Shown one piece after another: positions 15,475 to 23,396 of a stretch of DNA of 64,000 nt. The position numbers were made by a program, and so were the translations under genes. How positions within the stretch are numbered: the stretch's first letter is position 1; the number at the start of each line of letters is the position of its first letter. Origin of the DNA: DATKDP01 sp035546335 (GTDB taxonomy: Bacteria > Acidobacteriota > Thermoanaerobaculia > Gp7-AA8); the NCBI GenBank assembly GCA_035546335.1, contig DATKDP010000056.1:62001-126000 (forward strand), written 5' to 3'. The notes under the pieces are model-generated. The model made no database searches and had not been told where the DNA came from. It saw only the letters and a program-made list of their open reading frames with translations.

Positions 15475-15768
15475 CTACCTGCCTGCCGGCTTCGCGCTCT
15501 TCTCGGCCTTCTTTCCGCTGTGCCCCTTGAAGATACGGGTCAGTGCAAACTCGCCGAGCTTGTGTCCGACCATGTTCTCCGAGACGTACACGGGGATGAA
15601 CTTGCGACCGTTGTGAATCGCGATCGTGTGCCCCACCATTTCGGGATTGATCGTCGACCGGCGTGACCAGGTTTTGATGACCTTCTTGTCCCGCTCCCGA
15701 TTCATCGCCGCGATCTTTGTTTCGAGATGCTCATCCGTGAACGGGCCCTTCTTGATTGAACGCGCCAT
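15475..15768 (-). CDS. rpsS: 30S ribosomal protein S19
   Basis: S19 forms the tip of the 30S head with S13. The 97-residue protein starts MARSIKKGPFTDEHLETKI at ATG 15768, with GGAGAG just upstream. It contains TWSRRSTINPEMVGHTIAIH and GHKLGEFALTRIFKGH. A longer reading to 15882 is out-of-frame rplB sequence. It lies between rplB and rplV. Confidence 0.97.
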   Translation of the reverse strand: MARSIKKGPFTDEHLETKIAAMNRERDKKVIKTWSRRSTINPEMVGHTIAIHNGRKFIPVYVSENMVGHKLGEFALTRIFKGHSGKKAEKSAKPAGR

Positions 15769-15800
15769 AGCTGTCTCTCCTGCAGTCCACCAGCGGCGGG

Positions 15801-16625
15801 CTACTTCGTTCTCCTCTTGACGATGAACTTGCCGGTCCGTTTGTTCGACCGCGTCTTGTATCCCTTCGTCGGTACGCCCCACGGGGTCACCGGATGGCGT
15901 CCACCCGAGGTCTTCCCCTCACCACCACCGAGCGGATGATCGACCGGATTCATCGAGACGCCTCGATTGTGCGGCCGCTTGCCGAGATGCCGCGTCCGGC
16001 CTGCCTTCCCGATCGACGTGTTCTCGTGATCGAGATTCCCCACCTGGCCGATCGTCGCATAGCAGCGGACGTGCACCTTGCGGATCTCGCCCGAAGGAAG
16101 TCGAAGCGTCGCCAGCTCTCCCTCGCGCGCCATCAACTGCGCGCTGGCTCCTGCCGAGCGAACCATCTGCGCACCCTTGCCTTCCTTCAGCTCGATGTTG
16201 TGAATCACGGTACCGATCGGGATGTCGCTCAAAGGCAGGGCATTGCCGACCATGATGTCGGACCCCGGCCCTGCCGTGATCATCTGACCGACCTGCAGGC
16301 CCTCGGCCGCCAGAATGTATCGCTTCTCGCCGTCGAGATAGTGGATCAGTGCGATCCGCGCGCTACGGTTCGGATCGTACTCGATCGCCGCAACCTTCCC
16401 CGGTACGCCGTGCTTGTCGCGACGAAAATCGATGATCCGGTACTTTTTCTTGTGGCCGCCGCCGATGAAACGAGAGGTGATCCGCCCGGCGTTGTTGCGG
16501 CCGCCGGTCTTCCTCTTTCCGGCCGTCAGCGCCTTCTCCGGCTCACCTTTGGTGATCTCGTCGAACGACGGATGCGTCTGGAACCGGATGCCCGGCGACG
16601 TCGGTTTGTATTTCTTGACTGGCAT
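15801..16625 (-). CDS. rplB: 50S ribosomal protein L2
   Basis: L2 is required for subunit association and peptidyl transferase activity. The 274-residue product starts MPVKKYKPTSPGIRFQTHPS. It contains GGGHKKKYRIIDFRRDK and the C-terminal catalytic-region loop with the essential histidine (GVSMNPVDHPLGGGEGKTSGG). Normal length and order (rplW upstream, rpsS downstream). Confidence 0.98.
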   Translation of the reverse strand: MPVKKYKPTSPGIRFQTHPSFDEITKGEPEKALTAGKRKTGGRNNAGRITSRFIGGGHKKKYRIIDFRRDKHGVPGKVAAIEYDPNRSARIALIHYLDGEKRYILAAEGLQVGQMITAGPGSDIMVGNALPLSDIPIGTVIHNIELKEGKGAQMVRSAGASAQLMAREGELATLRLPSGEIRKVHVRCYATIGQVGNLDHENTSIGKAGRTRHLGKRPHNRGVSMNPVDHPLGGGEGKTSGGRHPVTPWGVPTKGYKTRSNKRTGKFIVKRRTK

Positions 16626-16661
16626 GATGTCCTCTGTCTCTCCCGTTTCGCTCCGCTGGCG

Positions 16662-16955
16662 CTACACGCCCTCGAAGAAATCGGGAGCCTTCTCTCCGTC
16701 CTTCAGGCGCACATACGCCTTGCGCCAGTCGGGGCGCTTTCCGGCGTATCGCCCCATCCTCTTGACCTTGCCGCGAACGTTGAAGAGCCGCACCTCGGCG
16801 ACTTTGACCTTGAAGAGCTCTTCGATGGCTCGCTTGACTTCGATCTTGTTCGCGTTCCGATCGACCTCGAACGCGATCACGTTCAATCCCGCCTCTCGCA
16901 TCACCGTCGTCTTTTCCGTCACCAGCGGGCGGCGGATCACCTGATGGTTGTTCAT
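16662..16955 (-). CDS. rplW: 50S ribosomal protein L23
   Basis: L23 sits at the tunnel exit and is a docking site for trigger factor. The 97 residues, from MNNHQVIRRPLVTEKTTVM, include FEVDRNANKIEVKRAIEELF and VRLFNVRGKVKRMGRYAGKR. The start codon overlaps the rplD stop as ATGA, a clear sign of translational coupling. The much longer reading of this frame to 17636 is the shadow of rplD. Confidence 0.96.
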   Translation of the reverse strand: MNNHQVIRRPLVTEKTTVMREAGLNVIAFEVDRNANKIEVKRAIEELFKVKVAEVRLFNVRGKVKRMGRYAGKRPDWRKAYVRLKDGEKAPDFFEGV

Positions 16956-17578
16956 GATCGAAGCGCCTCCGTCAGCGCCTGCAGTGCGGACTCGGTGAGC
17001 ACGACGTAGCGACTGTTCACCACGTCGTAGACATTCACGCTGAGTGGATCCACCATCTGCATTCGCGGGTTGTTTCTCGAGGCGAGGACGAGGTTCACAT
17101 TGTCGAGCGAATCGACCACGAGCGTCTTCCCTTCGATCCCGATTTTTCCGAACGTCTCGGCGAGAAGCTTCGTCTTCGGCTGCTCGATCGACAGGTCGCT
17201 CAGAAGGATGAATTTCCCGTCGCGAACCTTGAACGAGAGCGCCGACTTGAGGGCATTCTTCTTTTCCCTGACGTTCATCTTGTAGGAGTAGTCGCGCGGA
17301 ACCGGACCGAAGACCGTTCCGCCGTGGCGATGAATCGGCGGACGACCTCCTCCCTGCCGTGCGCGACCCGTTCCCTTCTGCCGGAAGGGCTTCTTGCCCG
17401 AGCCGGCGACTTCCGAGCGAACCTTCGTCTTGTGCGTTCCGGCGCGCTTGCCGGCGAGATAGTTCCGCACGGCTTCGTGGATGAGATGTTCCTTGTACGG
17501 ATAGGCGTAGATCTCTTCCGGAAGCTCGATCGAGCCGACCGTCCTGTTGTTCAGATCTCTGATCTCGATCGTCGGCAT
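16952..17578 (-). CDS. rplD: 50S ribosomal protein L4
   Basis: L4 contacts the exit tunnel and in enterobacteria autoregulates the S10 operon. It has about 208 residues. The extended-loop region KKPFRQKGTGRARQGGGRPP and the block GTVFGPVPRDYSYKMN are diagnostic. The ATG at 17578 shares a base with the rplC stop (TGATG), while a GTG codon one triplet upstream is also possible. It overlaps rplW by 4 nt. Confidence 0.97.
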   Translation of the reverse strand: MPTIEIRDLNNRTVGSIELPEEIYAYPYKEHLIHEAVRNYLAGKRAGTHKTKVRSEVAGSGKKPFRQKGTGRARQGGGRPPIHRHGGTVFGPVPRDYSYKMNVREKKNALKSALSFKVRDGKFILLSDLSIEQPKTKLLAETFGKIGIEGKTLVVDSLDNVNLVLASRNNPRMQMVDPLSVNVYDVVNSRYVVLTESALQALTEALRS

Positions 17579-18216
17579 CACTCACCCCTCTTTCCGTTCT
17601 TCGAGAATCGAAGAACGACCAGAGCATTGCGGCCACCAGGCACGGCGCCCCGGATGTAGACGAGATTGTTCTCGGCGTCGACTTTGGCGATTCGAAGGTT
17701 CTTGACCGTCACCTGATCGCCACCCATCCTGCCGGCCATCCGCATTCCCTTCATGACGCGCGAGGGAAACGCCGAGGCGCCGATCGAGCCCGGGGCGCGA
17801 TGAAACATCGACCCGTGCGAGGCACGACCACCACGGAAGTGATGCCGCTTGACCACGCCCTGAAAACCCTTTCCCTTCGAGCGGCCGACCACGTCGACCT
17901 TGTCGCCGGGCTTGAAGATGTCGACCTGCACGCGATCGCCGACGTTCGCTTCGCCCTCGTACTCGAGCTCGACGAGCGTCTTCATCGGCTGCACGCCCGC
18001 CTTCTCGAAATGGCCGCGCCGCGGCTCGTTCACCCGGCGGTTCGACACCTTCTCGACCAGCCCGATCTGCACGGCGTCGTAACCATCCCGTTCGGTGGTC
18101 TTCTTCTGTACGACCAGACAGGGGCCGGCCTGAACCACGGTCACGGGAACGATCGAGCCGTCCTCCGCGAACACCTGGGTCATTCCGACCTTTTTCCCTA
18201 TGAGTCCTTGAATCAT
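17578..18216 (-). CDS. rplC: 50S ribosomal protein L3
   Basis: L3 is an early-assembly protein whose loop reaches the peptidyl transferase centre. It begins MIQGLIGKKVGMTQVFAEDG and includes the conserved KGKGFQGVVKRHHFRGGRAS and GSIGASAFPSRVMKGMRMAG. This start (18216) has AGAAGG upstream and is preferred over the 18255 reading, which adds 13 unrelated residues. The product is 212 residues. Confidence 0.97.
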   Translation of the reverse strand: MIQGLIGKKVGMTQVFAEDGSIVPVTVVQAGPCLVVQKKTTERDGYDAVQIGLVEKVSNRRVNEPRRGHFEKAGVQPMKTLVELEYEGEANVGDRVQVDIFKPGDKVDVVGRSKGKGFQGVVKRHHFRGGRASHGSMFHRAPGSIGASAFPSRVMKGMRMAGRMGGDQVTVKNLRIAKVDAENNLVYIRGAVPGGRNALVVLRFSKNGKRGE

Positions 18217-18301
18217 TTCGTCACCTTCTGTGAAAGCCGGCCGCTGCACCGCCATCCACGTTCTGTCGATCCTCGCCGGGCGAGATCCCTCGCCCCGCTC
18301 C

Positions 18302-18616
18302 TCACTTGCCGAATGCCTTGATCTCGACGTCGACGCCGGCCGGAAGCTCCAGCTTCATCAGCGCGTCGACCGTCTGGGTCGTCGGCTCGAGGATGTCCAG
18401 GAGTCGCTTGTGCGTCCGCATCTCGAATTGCTCACGGGACTTCTTGTCGACGTGCGGGCTCCGGAGCACCGTATAGCGGGCGATCTGCGTCGGCAGCGGA
18501 ATCGGTCCCGCAACCTGCGCCCCCGTCCGCTTCGCCGTATCGACGATCTCGGAGGTCGACTGATCGAGAACTCTGTAGTCGTAAGCCTTCAAGCGGATGC
18601 GTATCTTTTCGTTCAT
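18302..18616 (-). CDS. rpsJ: 30S ribosomal protein S10 (NusE)
   Basis: S10 is both a 30S head protein and the transcription antitermination factor NusE, which binds NusB and NusG. The 104-residue product starts MNEKIRIRLKAYDYRVLD. It contains GPIPLPTQIARYTVLRSPHV and QFEMRTHKRLLDILEP. It follows tuf in the fused str-S10 arrangement, with no separate promoter that I can identify. Confidence 0.97.
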   Translation of the reverse strand: MNEKIRIRLKAYDYRVLDQSTSEIVDTAKRTGAQVAGPIPLPTQIARYTVLRSPHVDKKSREQFEMRTHKRLLDILEPTTQTVDALMKLELPAGVDVEIKAFGK

Positions 18617-18701
18617 TTTTGAACCTTTTCCTCTGGACACCCTTCGTTCGCGCGCAGCGACCGCAGGTGCGGGGGGGCCGCACCCGCGAGACGCGAGCTC
18701 G

Positions 18702-19895
18702 CTATTCGACGATCTCCGTCACCGTGCCCGCACCGACCGTCCTGCCCCCTTCGCGAATCGCGAAGCGGAGACCGCGCTCCATGGCGATCGGAGCGATCAG
18801 ATTGATCGTCAGCGAGGTGTTGTCCCCCGGCATGACCATCTCCGCTCCCTGCGCCAGTTCGGCGGTGCCGGTCACGTCCGTGGTACGGAAGTAGAACTGC
18901 GGTCGATACCCATTGAAGAACGGAGTGTGACGTCCGCCCTCTTCTTTCGTGAGGATGTAGACCTCGGCTTTGAACTTGGTGTGCGGCGTGATCGAGCCGG
19001 GCTTGGCCAGAACCTGACCGCGCTCGACGTCCTTCCGCTCCGTTCCGCGCAGCAGAAGGCCGACGTTGTCACCCGCCTGCCCCTCGTCGAGCAGCTTGCG
19101 GAACATCTCGACGCCGGTGACGACCTTCTTCACGGTGGGGCGGAGTCCGACGATCTCGACTTCCTCGCCGACCTTCACGCGACCCCGCTCGATACGGCCG
19201 GTGACGACGGTTCCACGGCCGGAGATCGAAAAAATGTCCTCGACGGGCATCAGGAACTCCTTGTCGACCAGGCGCTCCGGAATCGGGATGTATGCATCGA
19301 CGGCATCCATCAGCTCGATGACCTTCTGGCCCCACTCGGAATTCGGATCGCCGCTCTCGAGCGCCTTGAGGGCCGAGAGCCGGATGATTGGAATGTCGTC
19401 GCCCGGGAACTCGTAGCTCGAGAGCAGCTCGCGCACCTCGAGCTCCACCAGATCGAGCAGCTCCGGATCATCGACCATGTCGACCTTGTTGAGGGCGACG
19501 ACGATGAAGGGAACCCCGACCTGACGGGCGAGAAGAATGTGCTCGCGGGTCTGCGGCATCGGGCCGTCCGCCGCAGAGACGACCAGGATCGCTCCGTCCA
19601 TCTGCGCGGCTCCGGTGATCATGTTCTTGACGTAGTCGGCATGGCCCGGGCAGTCAACGTGTGCGTAGTGGCGCTTTTCGGTCGCGTACTCGACGTGCGC
19701 GGTGGCGATCGTGATTCCACGCTCCCGCTCTTCCGGCGCCTTGTCGATCTGATCGAACGCGACGAATTTGGCCGTGCCTCTCGCGGCGAGGACTTTGGTG
19801 ATCGCCGCCGTGAGAGTGGTCTTGCCGTGGTCGACGTGACCGATCGTTCCGATGTTCACGTGCGGTTTACTCCGATCGAATTTTTCCTTGGCCAT
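18702..19895 (-). CDS. tuf: Elongation factor Tu
   Basis: EF-Tu delivers aminoacyl-tRNA to the ribosome as a GTPase. The 397-residue protein starts MAKEKFDRSKPHVNIGTIGH. G1 is GHVDHGKT, G3 is DCPGHADY and G4 is NKVD. The effector region (GITI) and domain 2-3 motifs (RTTDVTG, MVMPGDN) are intact. This is the only tuf copy in the window; the tRNA cluster at 44 kb, where many bacteria carry tufB, has rpmG instead. A GC hairpin without a T-run (18662-18689) lies downstream before rpsJ. Confidence 0.98.
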   Translation of the reverse strand: MAKEKFDRSKPHVNIGTIGHVDHGKTTLTAAITKVLAARGTAKFVAFDQIDKAPEERERGITIATAHVEYATEKRHYAHVDCPGHADYVKNMITGAAQMDGAILVVSAADGPMPQTREHILLARQVGVPFIVVALNKVDMVDDPELLDLVELEVRELLSSYEFPGDDIPIIRLSALKALESGDPNSEWGQKVIELMDAVDAYIPIPERLVDKEFLMPVEDIFSISGRGTVVTGRIERGRVKVGEEVEIVGLRPTVKKVVTGVEMFRKLLDEGQAGDNVGLLLRGTERKDVERGQVLAKPGSITPHTKFKAEVYILTKEEGGRHTPFFNGYRPQFYFRTTDVTGTAELAQGAEMVMPGDNTSLTINLIAPIAMERGLRFAIREGGRTVGAGTVTEIVE

Positions 19896-19975
19896 CGCTG
19901 GAACCTCCGTTATTTCAGTTTCGACTTTTCTCGCTCCGGGAATCGGCGGTCTTGCCTCTGCCGGAGCGCTGGTTT

Positions 19976-22054
19976 CTATCCTGCTACCTTCGCGATCACT
20001 TCCTCGGCGACATTCTTCGGCGCCGGCTCGTACGAGGAGAACTGCATGGTGTAGCTGGCGCGTCCCTGGCTCATCGAGCGGAGCTGCGTCGCGTACCCGA
20101 ACATCTCCGAAAGCGGAACGAATGCACGAATCGCCTTCGCACCCGCCCGCTCTTCCATCTGCTGGATCCGGCCGCGCCTGCGGCTCAGATCACCCATCAC
20201 GTCGCCCGCGAACTCTTCCGGCGTGACCGCTTCGACGTCCATGATCGGCTCGAGAAGAATCGGGTGCGCCTTTTTGGCCCCTTCCTGGAAGGCCATCGAG
20301 CCGGCGATCTTGAACGCCATTTCCGAGGAGTCGACGTCGTGATAGGAACCGTCGTAGAGAATCGCCCGCACTCCAACCATCGGATAGCCGGCGACGATTC
20401 CCCGCTCCATCGCCTCACGGATTCCCTGCTCGACCGGCTTGATGAACTCGCGCGGAACGCTGCCGCCGACGGTCTCGTTGACGAACTCGAAGTCCTTGCC
20501 GTCGGTGAGCCGCTCGAAGCGCATCTTGACGTGACCGTACTGCCCCTTGCCGCCCGACTGCCTGATGAACTTTCCATCCGCCTCCGAGCTGCGGGTGATC
20601 GCTTCGCGGTAGGCGACCTGCGGCTTGCCGACGTTCGCGGCGACGTTGAACTCGCGCACCATGCGATCGACGATGATCTCGAGATGAAGCTCGCCCATAC
20701 CGCGGATGATCGTCTGATTCGTCTCCGGATCGGTGTGCACCTTGAACGTCGGATCCTCCTGCATCAGCTTCGCCAGAGCCATTCCCATCTTTTCCTGGTC
20801 GGCTTTGGTCTTCGGCTCGATCGCTACGGCGATCACCGGCTCGGGGAAGTTCATCGTCTCGAGAATGATCGGCGACTTCTTTTCGCAGATCGTGTCGCCG
20901 GTGGTGACGTTCTTGAGGCCGACCGCCGCGGCGATGTCCCCCGCCCAGACGTCCTTGATCTCCTCACGCTTGTTCGCGTGCATCTTCAGAAGGCGCCCGA
21001 TGCGCTCGGTCGAGCCGCGGGTCGAGTTCAGTACGGCAGTGCCCGACTCGATGTGCCCCGAGTAGACGCGGAAAAAAGCGAGCTGTCCGACGAAGGGATC
21101 GGTCATGATCTTGAAGACGAGCGCCGAGAACGGTTCGTCGTCGGACGTCCGCCGCTCATCGAACGATTCGTCGTCCGGATTGATGCCTTTGATCGGCGGG
21201 ACGTCGACCGGCGAGGGCAGGTAGTCGACGACCGCGTCGAGAAGCGGTTGGACGCCCTTGTTCTTGAATGCCGATCCGCAGGCGACCGGGGTGATCTTCC
21301 CTCCGATGGTCGCCTCGCGCAGTGCCGCCTTCAGCTCCCCCTCATCGAGGGCCTGGCCGCCGAGATACTTCTCGAGAAGCTCGTCGTGCTGCTCGGCGAT
21401 CGACTCGACCATCTTCTCGCGATAGTGCTCGGCCTCTTCGCGAAGCTCGGCTGGAACGTCCTCTACTTCGTACTTCGCGCCGAGGGTCTCATCCTTGAAA
21501 ATGAGCGCCTTCATCCGGACCAGATCGATCACGCCCTTGAACTTTTCTTCGGATCCGACCGGAATCTGAATCGGAACGGGATTCGCTCCCAGCTTGCTGC
21601 GGATCTGATTGAGCACCGACTCGAAATTGGCTCCGACGCGATCCATCTTGTTGATGAACGCGAGGCGCGGCACTCCATAACGGTTCGCCTGACGCCATAC
21701 GGTCTCCGACTGAGGCTCCACGCCACCGACTGCGCAGAAGACAGCAACGGCGCCATCCAGCACGCGGAGCGACCGCTCGACCTCGGCCGTGAAGTCGACG
21801 TGACCCGGCGTGTCGATGATGTTGACCCGGACATCGCCCCAGATCGCCGTCGTCGCGGCCGAGGTGATCGTGATCCCACGCTCCTGCTCCTGGACCATCC
21901 AGTCCATCGTCGCGGTCCCCTCGTGCACTTCACCGATCTTGTGCGTGATGCCGGTGTAGTAGAGGATTCGCTCCGTCGTCGTCGTCTTTCCGGCGTCGAT
22001 GTGAGCCATGATCCCGATGTTTCGGGTCTTTTCCAGAGATACCTGACGTCCCAT
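19976..22054 (-). CDS. fusA: Elongation factor G
   Basis: EF-G translocates tRNA and mRNA after peptide bond formation. From ATG 22054 the 692-residue protein starts MGRQVSLEKTRNIGIMAHID. The G motifs are AHIDAGKT, DTPGHVDF and NKMDR. Domain IV includes the conserved SGGKGQYGHVKMRFE. The upstream reading to 22102 adds 16 unrelated residues, and AAGGAAAG supports 22054. It is located between rpsG and tuf, the standard str order. Confidence 0.98.
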   Translation of the reverse strand: MGRQVSLEKTRNIGIMAHIDAGKTTTTERILYYTGITHKIGEVHEGTATMDWMVQEQERGITITSAATTAIWGDVRVNIIDTPGHVDFTAEVERSLRVLDGAVAVFCAVGGVEPQSETVWRQANRYGVPRLAFINKMDRVGANFESVLNQIRSKLGANPVPIQIPVGSEEKFKGVIDLVRMKALIFKDETLGAKYEVEDVPAELREEAEHYREKMVESIAEQHDELLEKYLGGQALDEGELKAALREATIGGKITPVACGSAFKNKGVQPLLDAVVDYLPSPVDVPPIKGINPDDESFDERRTSDDEPFSALVFKIMTDPFVGQLAFFRVYSGHIESGTAVLNSTRGSTERIGRLLKMHANKREEIKDVWAGDIAAAVGLKNVTTGDTICEKKSPIILETMNFPEPVIAVAIEPKTKADQEKMGMALAKLMQEDPTFKVHTDPETNQTIIRGMGELHLEIIVDRMVREFNVAANVGKPQVAYREAITRSSEADGKFIRQSGGKGQYGHVKMRFERLTDGKDFEFVNETVGGSVPREFIKPVEQGIREAMERGIVAGYPMVGVRAILYDGSYHDVDSSEMAFKIAGSMAFQEGAKKAHPILLEPIMDVEAVTPEEFAGDVMGDLSRRRGRIQQMEERAGAKAIRAFVPLSEMFGYATQLRSMSQGRASYTMQFSSYEPAPKNVAEEVIAKVAG

Positions 22055-22337
22055 TCGTTCTTTCCTTCGACAAACGGCGGCGACACGTTCGCCGCGACGC
22101 AATCGTCGCCCGGCGCACGGGTCGCCCGATCTGCAGCGAGCCGGCCGAGCCGGATCTCAATGCAGACCGGCAGGCATTCGCCTGCCACTGATTCGGTTCA
22201 CTTCGTGTCCCGTTGCTCGGTCCGGAACCGCAGAATCACCTTTCTGTGTTATCCGGTCGAGACGGAGCTCCGGGTGGGAACTTCGAAACGCTGACTTCCG
22301 CGGACGCGCCAGGCTCCTCGCGTCCGAACTGCTTAGT
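22055..22337 (-). other. fusA-rpsG intergenic spacer
   Basis: The 283-bp gap between rpsG and fusA is unusually long for this compact operon. It contains a perfect 7-bp hairpin, GGCAGGC-ATTC-GCCTGCC at 22169-22186, but no T-run follows, so it is not an obvious intrinsic terminator. I see no convincing coding sequence or clear promoter. Confidence 0.5.
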
Positions 22338-22808
22338 TTACCACCGATAGTGTGCGAACGCTTTGTTCGCTTCCGCCATCCGGTGCGTATCTTCACGCTT
22401 CTTGATGGCGTTGCCGCGGTTGTTGGCGGCATCGAGAATCTCGCCGGCCAGCTTGTCCTGCATCGTCTTCTCGCCGCGGCTCGTCGCAAAATTGATCATC
22501 CAGCGAATCGCCAGCGACGTGCGCCGTGCCGGGCGAACCTCGACCGGCACCTGATAGTTCGATCCGCCGACGCGCCGGCTCTTGACCTCGAGCGCCGGCT
22601 TGACGTTGTCGACCGCCTTCTTGAAGATCTTCAGCGGATCGTCCTTGGCACGATCCTCGACCTTCTTCAGTGCGCCGTAGAAAATCCCTTCGGCCACCGC
22701 TTTCCTTCCGTCCTGCATCAGCGAGTTGATGAACTTCGTCACCAGCTGGCTGTTGTAGACCGGGTCTGGAAGAATCTCGCGTTTCGGTACTTCGCGTCGT
22801 CTCGGCAT
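22338..22808 (-). CDS. rpsG: 30S ribosomal protein S7
   Basis: S7 nucleates the 30S head and lines the E site. The 156-residue product from ATG 22808 starts MPRRREVPKREILPDPVYNS. It contains GGSNYQVPVEVRPARRTSLA and FAHYRW at the C-terminus. The extended reading to 22910 crosses into rpsL territory and is not supported. It lies 22 bp downstream of rpsL. Confidence 0.98.
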   Translation of the reverse strand: MPRRREVPKREILPDPVYNSQLVTKFINSLMQDGRKAVAEGIFYGALKKVEDRAKDDPLKIFKKAVDNVKPALEVKSRRVGGSNYQVPVEVRPARRTSLAIRWMINFATSRGEKTMQDKLAGEILDAANNRGNAIKKREDTHRMAEANKAFAHYRW

Positions 22809-22830
22809 ATCGCTTTTACCTGATCCTGCT

Positions 22831-23205
22831 TTAGGCTTTCGGTCGCTTCGCGCCGTACTTGCTGCGGCTGCGCTTCCGGTTCGCGACTCCCGTGGTGTCG
22901 AGCGTGCCACGAATCACGTGGTAGCGAACTCCCGGAAGGTCCTTCACGCGGCCGCCCCGGATGAGGACGATCGAGTGCTCCTGAAGATTGTGCCCGACAC
23001 CCGGAATGTAGGTCGTGACCTCGATTCCGTTGGTCAGCCGGACGCGCGCGACTTTCCGAAGCGCCGAATTCGGCTTCTTCGGCGTCGAGGTGTACACGCG
23101 CGTGCAGACGCCGCGCTTCTGCGGGCTCGACTGCAGCGCAGGCGACTTCGTCTTCACCGTCACGCTGCTGCGTCCCTGGGCGACAAGCTGATTAATCGTT
23201 GGCAT
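22831..23205 (-). CDS. rpsL: 30S ribosomal protein S12
   Basis: S12 is a decoding-centre protein and the classical streptomycin-resistance determinant. The 124-residue product starts MPTINQLVAQGRSSVTVKTK. It carries TPKKPNSALRKVARVRLTNG and YIPGVGHNLQEHSIVLIRGG. The lysine of the PKKPNS loop, commonly mutated in streptomycin resistance, is wild type. It is the first gene of the superoperon, 62 bp downstream of a consensus promoter. Confidence 0.98.
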   Translation of the reverse strand: MPTINQLVAQGRSSVTVKTKSPALQSSPQKRGVCTRVYTSTPKKPNSALRKVARVRLTNGIEVTTYIPGVGHNLQEHSIVLIRGGRVKDLPGVRYHVIRGTLDTTGVANRKRSRSKYGAKRPKA

Positions 23206-23267
23206 TCAAGTCCCTCATTACAATGGAGAAAATCCGGCCAGACCCCGCCGGCCAGGGAAACCCGCGC

Positions 23268-23296
23268 ACTCTACCCGCCACATCAGCCTTTGTCAA
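23268..23296 (-). promoter_or_regulatory. Sigma-70 promoter of the rpsL superoperon
   Basis: On the minus strand, TTGACA (23296-23291) and TAGAGT (23273-23268) are separated by exactly 17 bp. The predicted start site near 23260 gives a leader of about 55 nt containing the GC-rich hairpin-like CTGGCCGGCGGGGTCTGGCCGG. This is the only strong promoter I can see for the whole 21-kb operon. Confidence 0.85.
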
Positions 23297-23396
23297 GCCG
23301 TGCAAGGGGGCCAAACAGGGCACCCAGGGTCGATATTTCCGGGCGGCTGCATGGTTCCTGTCTTCACCATCGCGGTGTCAACGTCAGGCAGATCGA

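Noticed and set aside
18662..18689. GC hairpin after tuf as a terminator
   Set aside because: The stem is good but no T-run follows on the minus strand and rpsJ lies directly downstream in the same operon.
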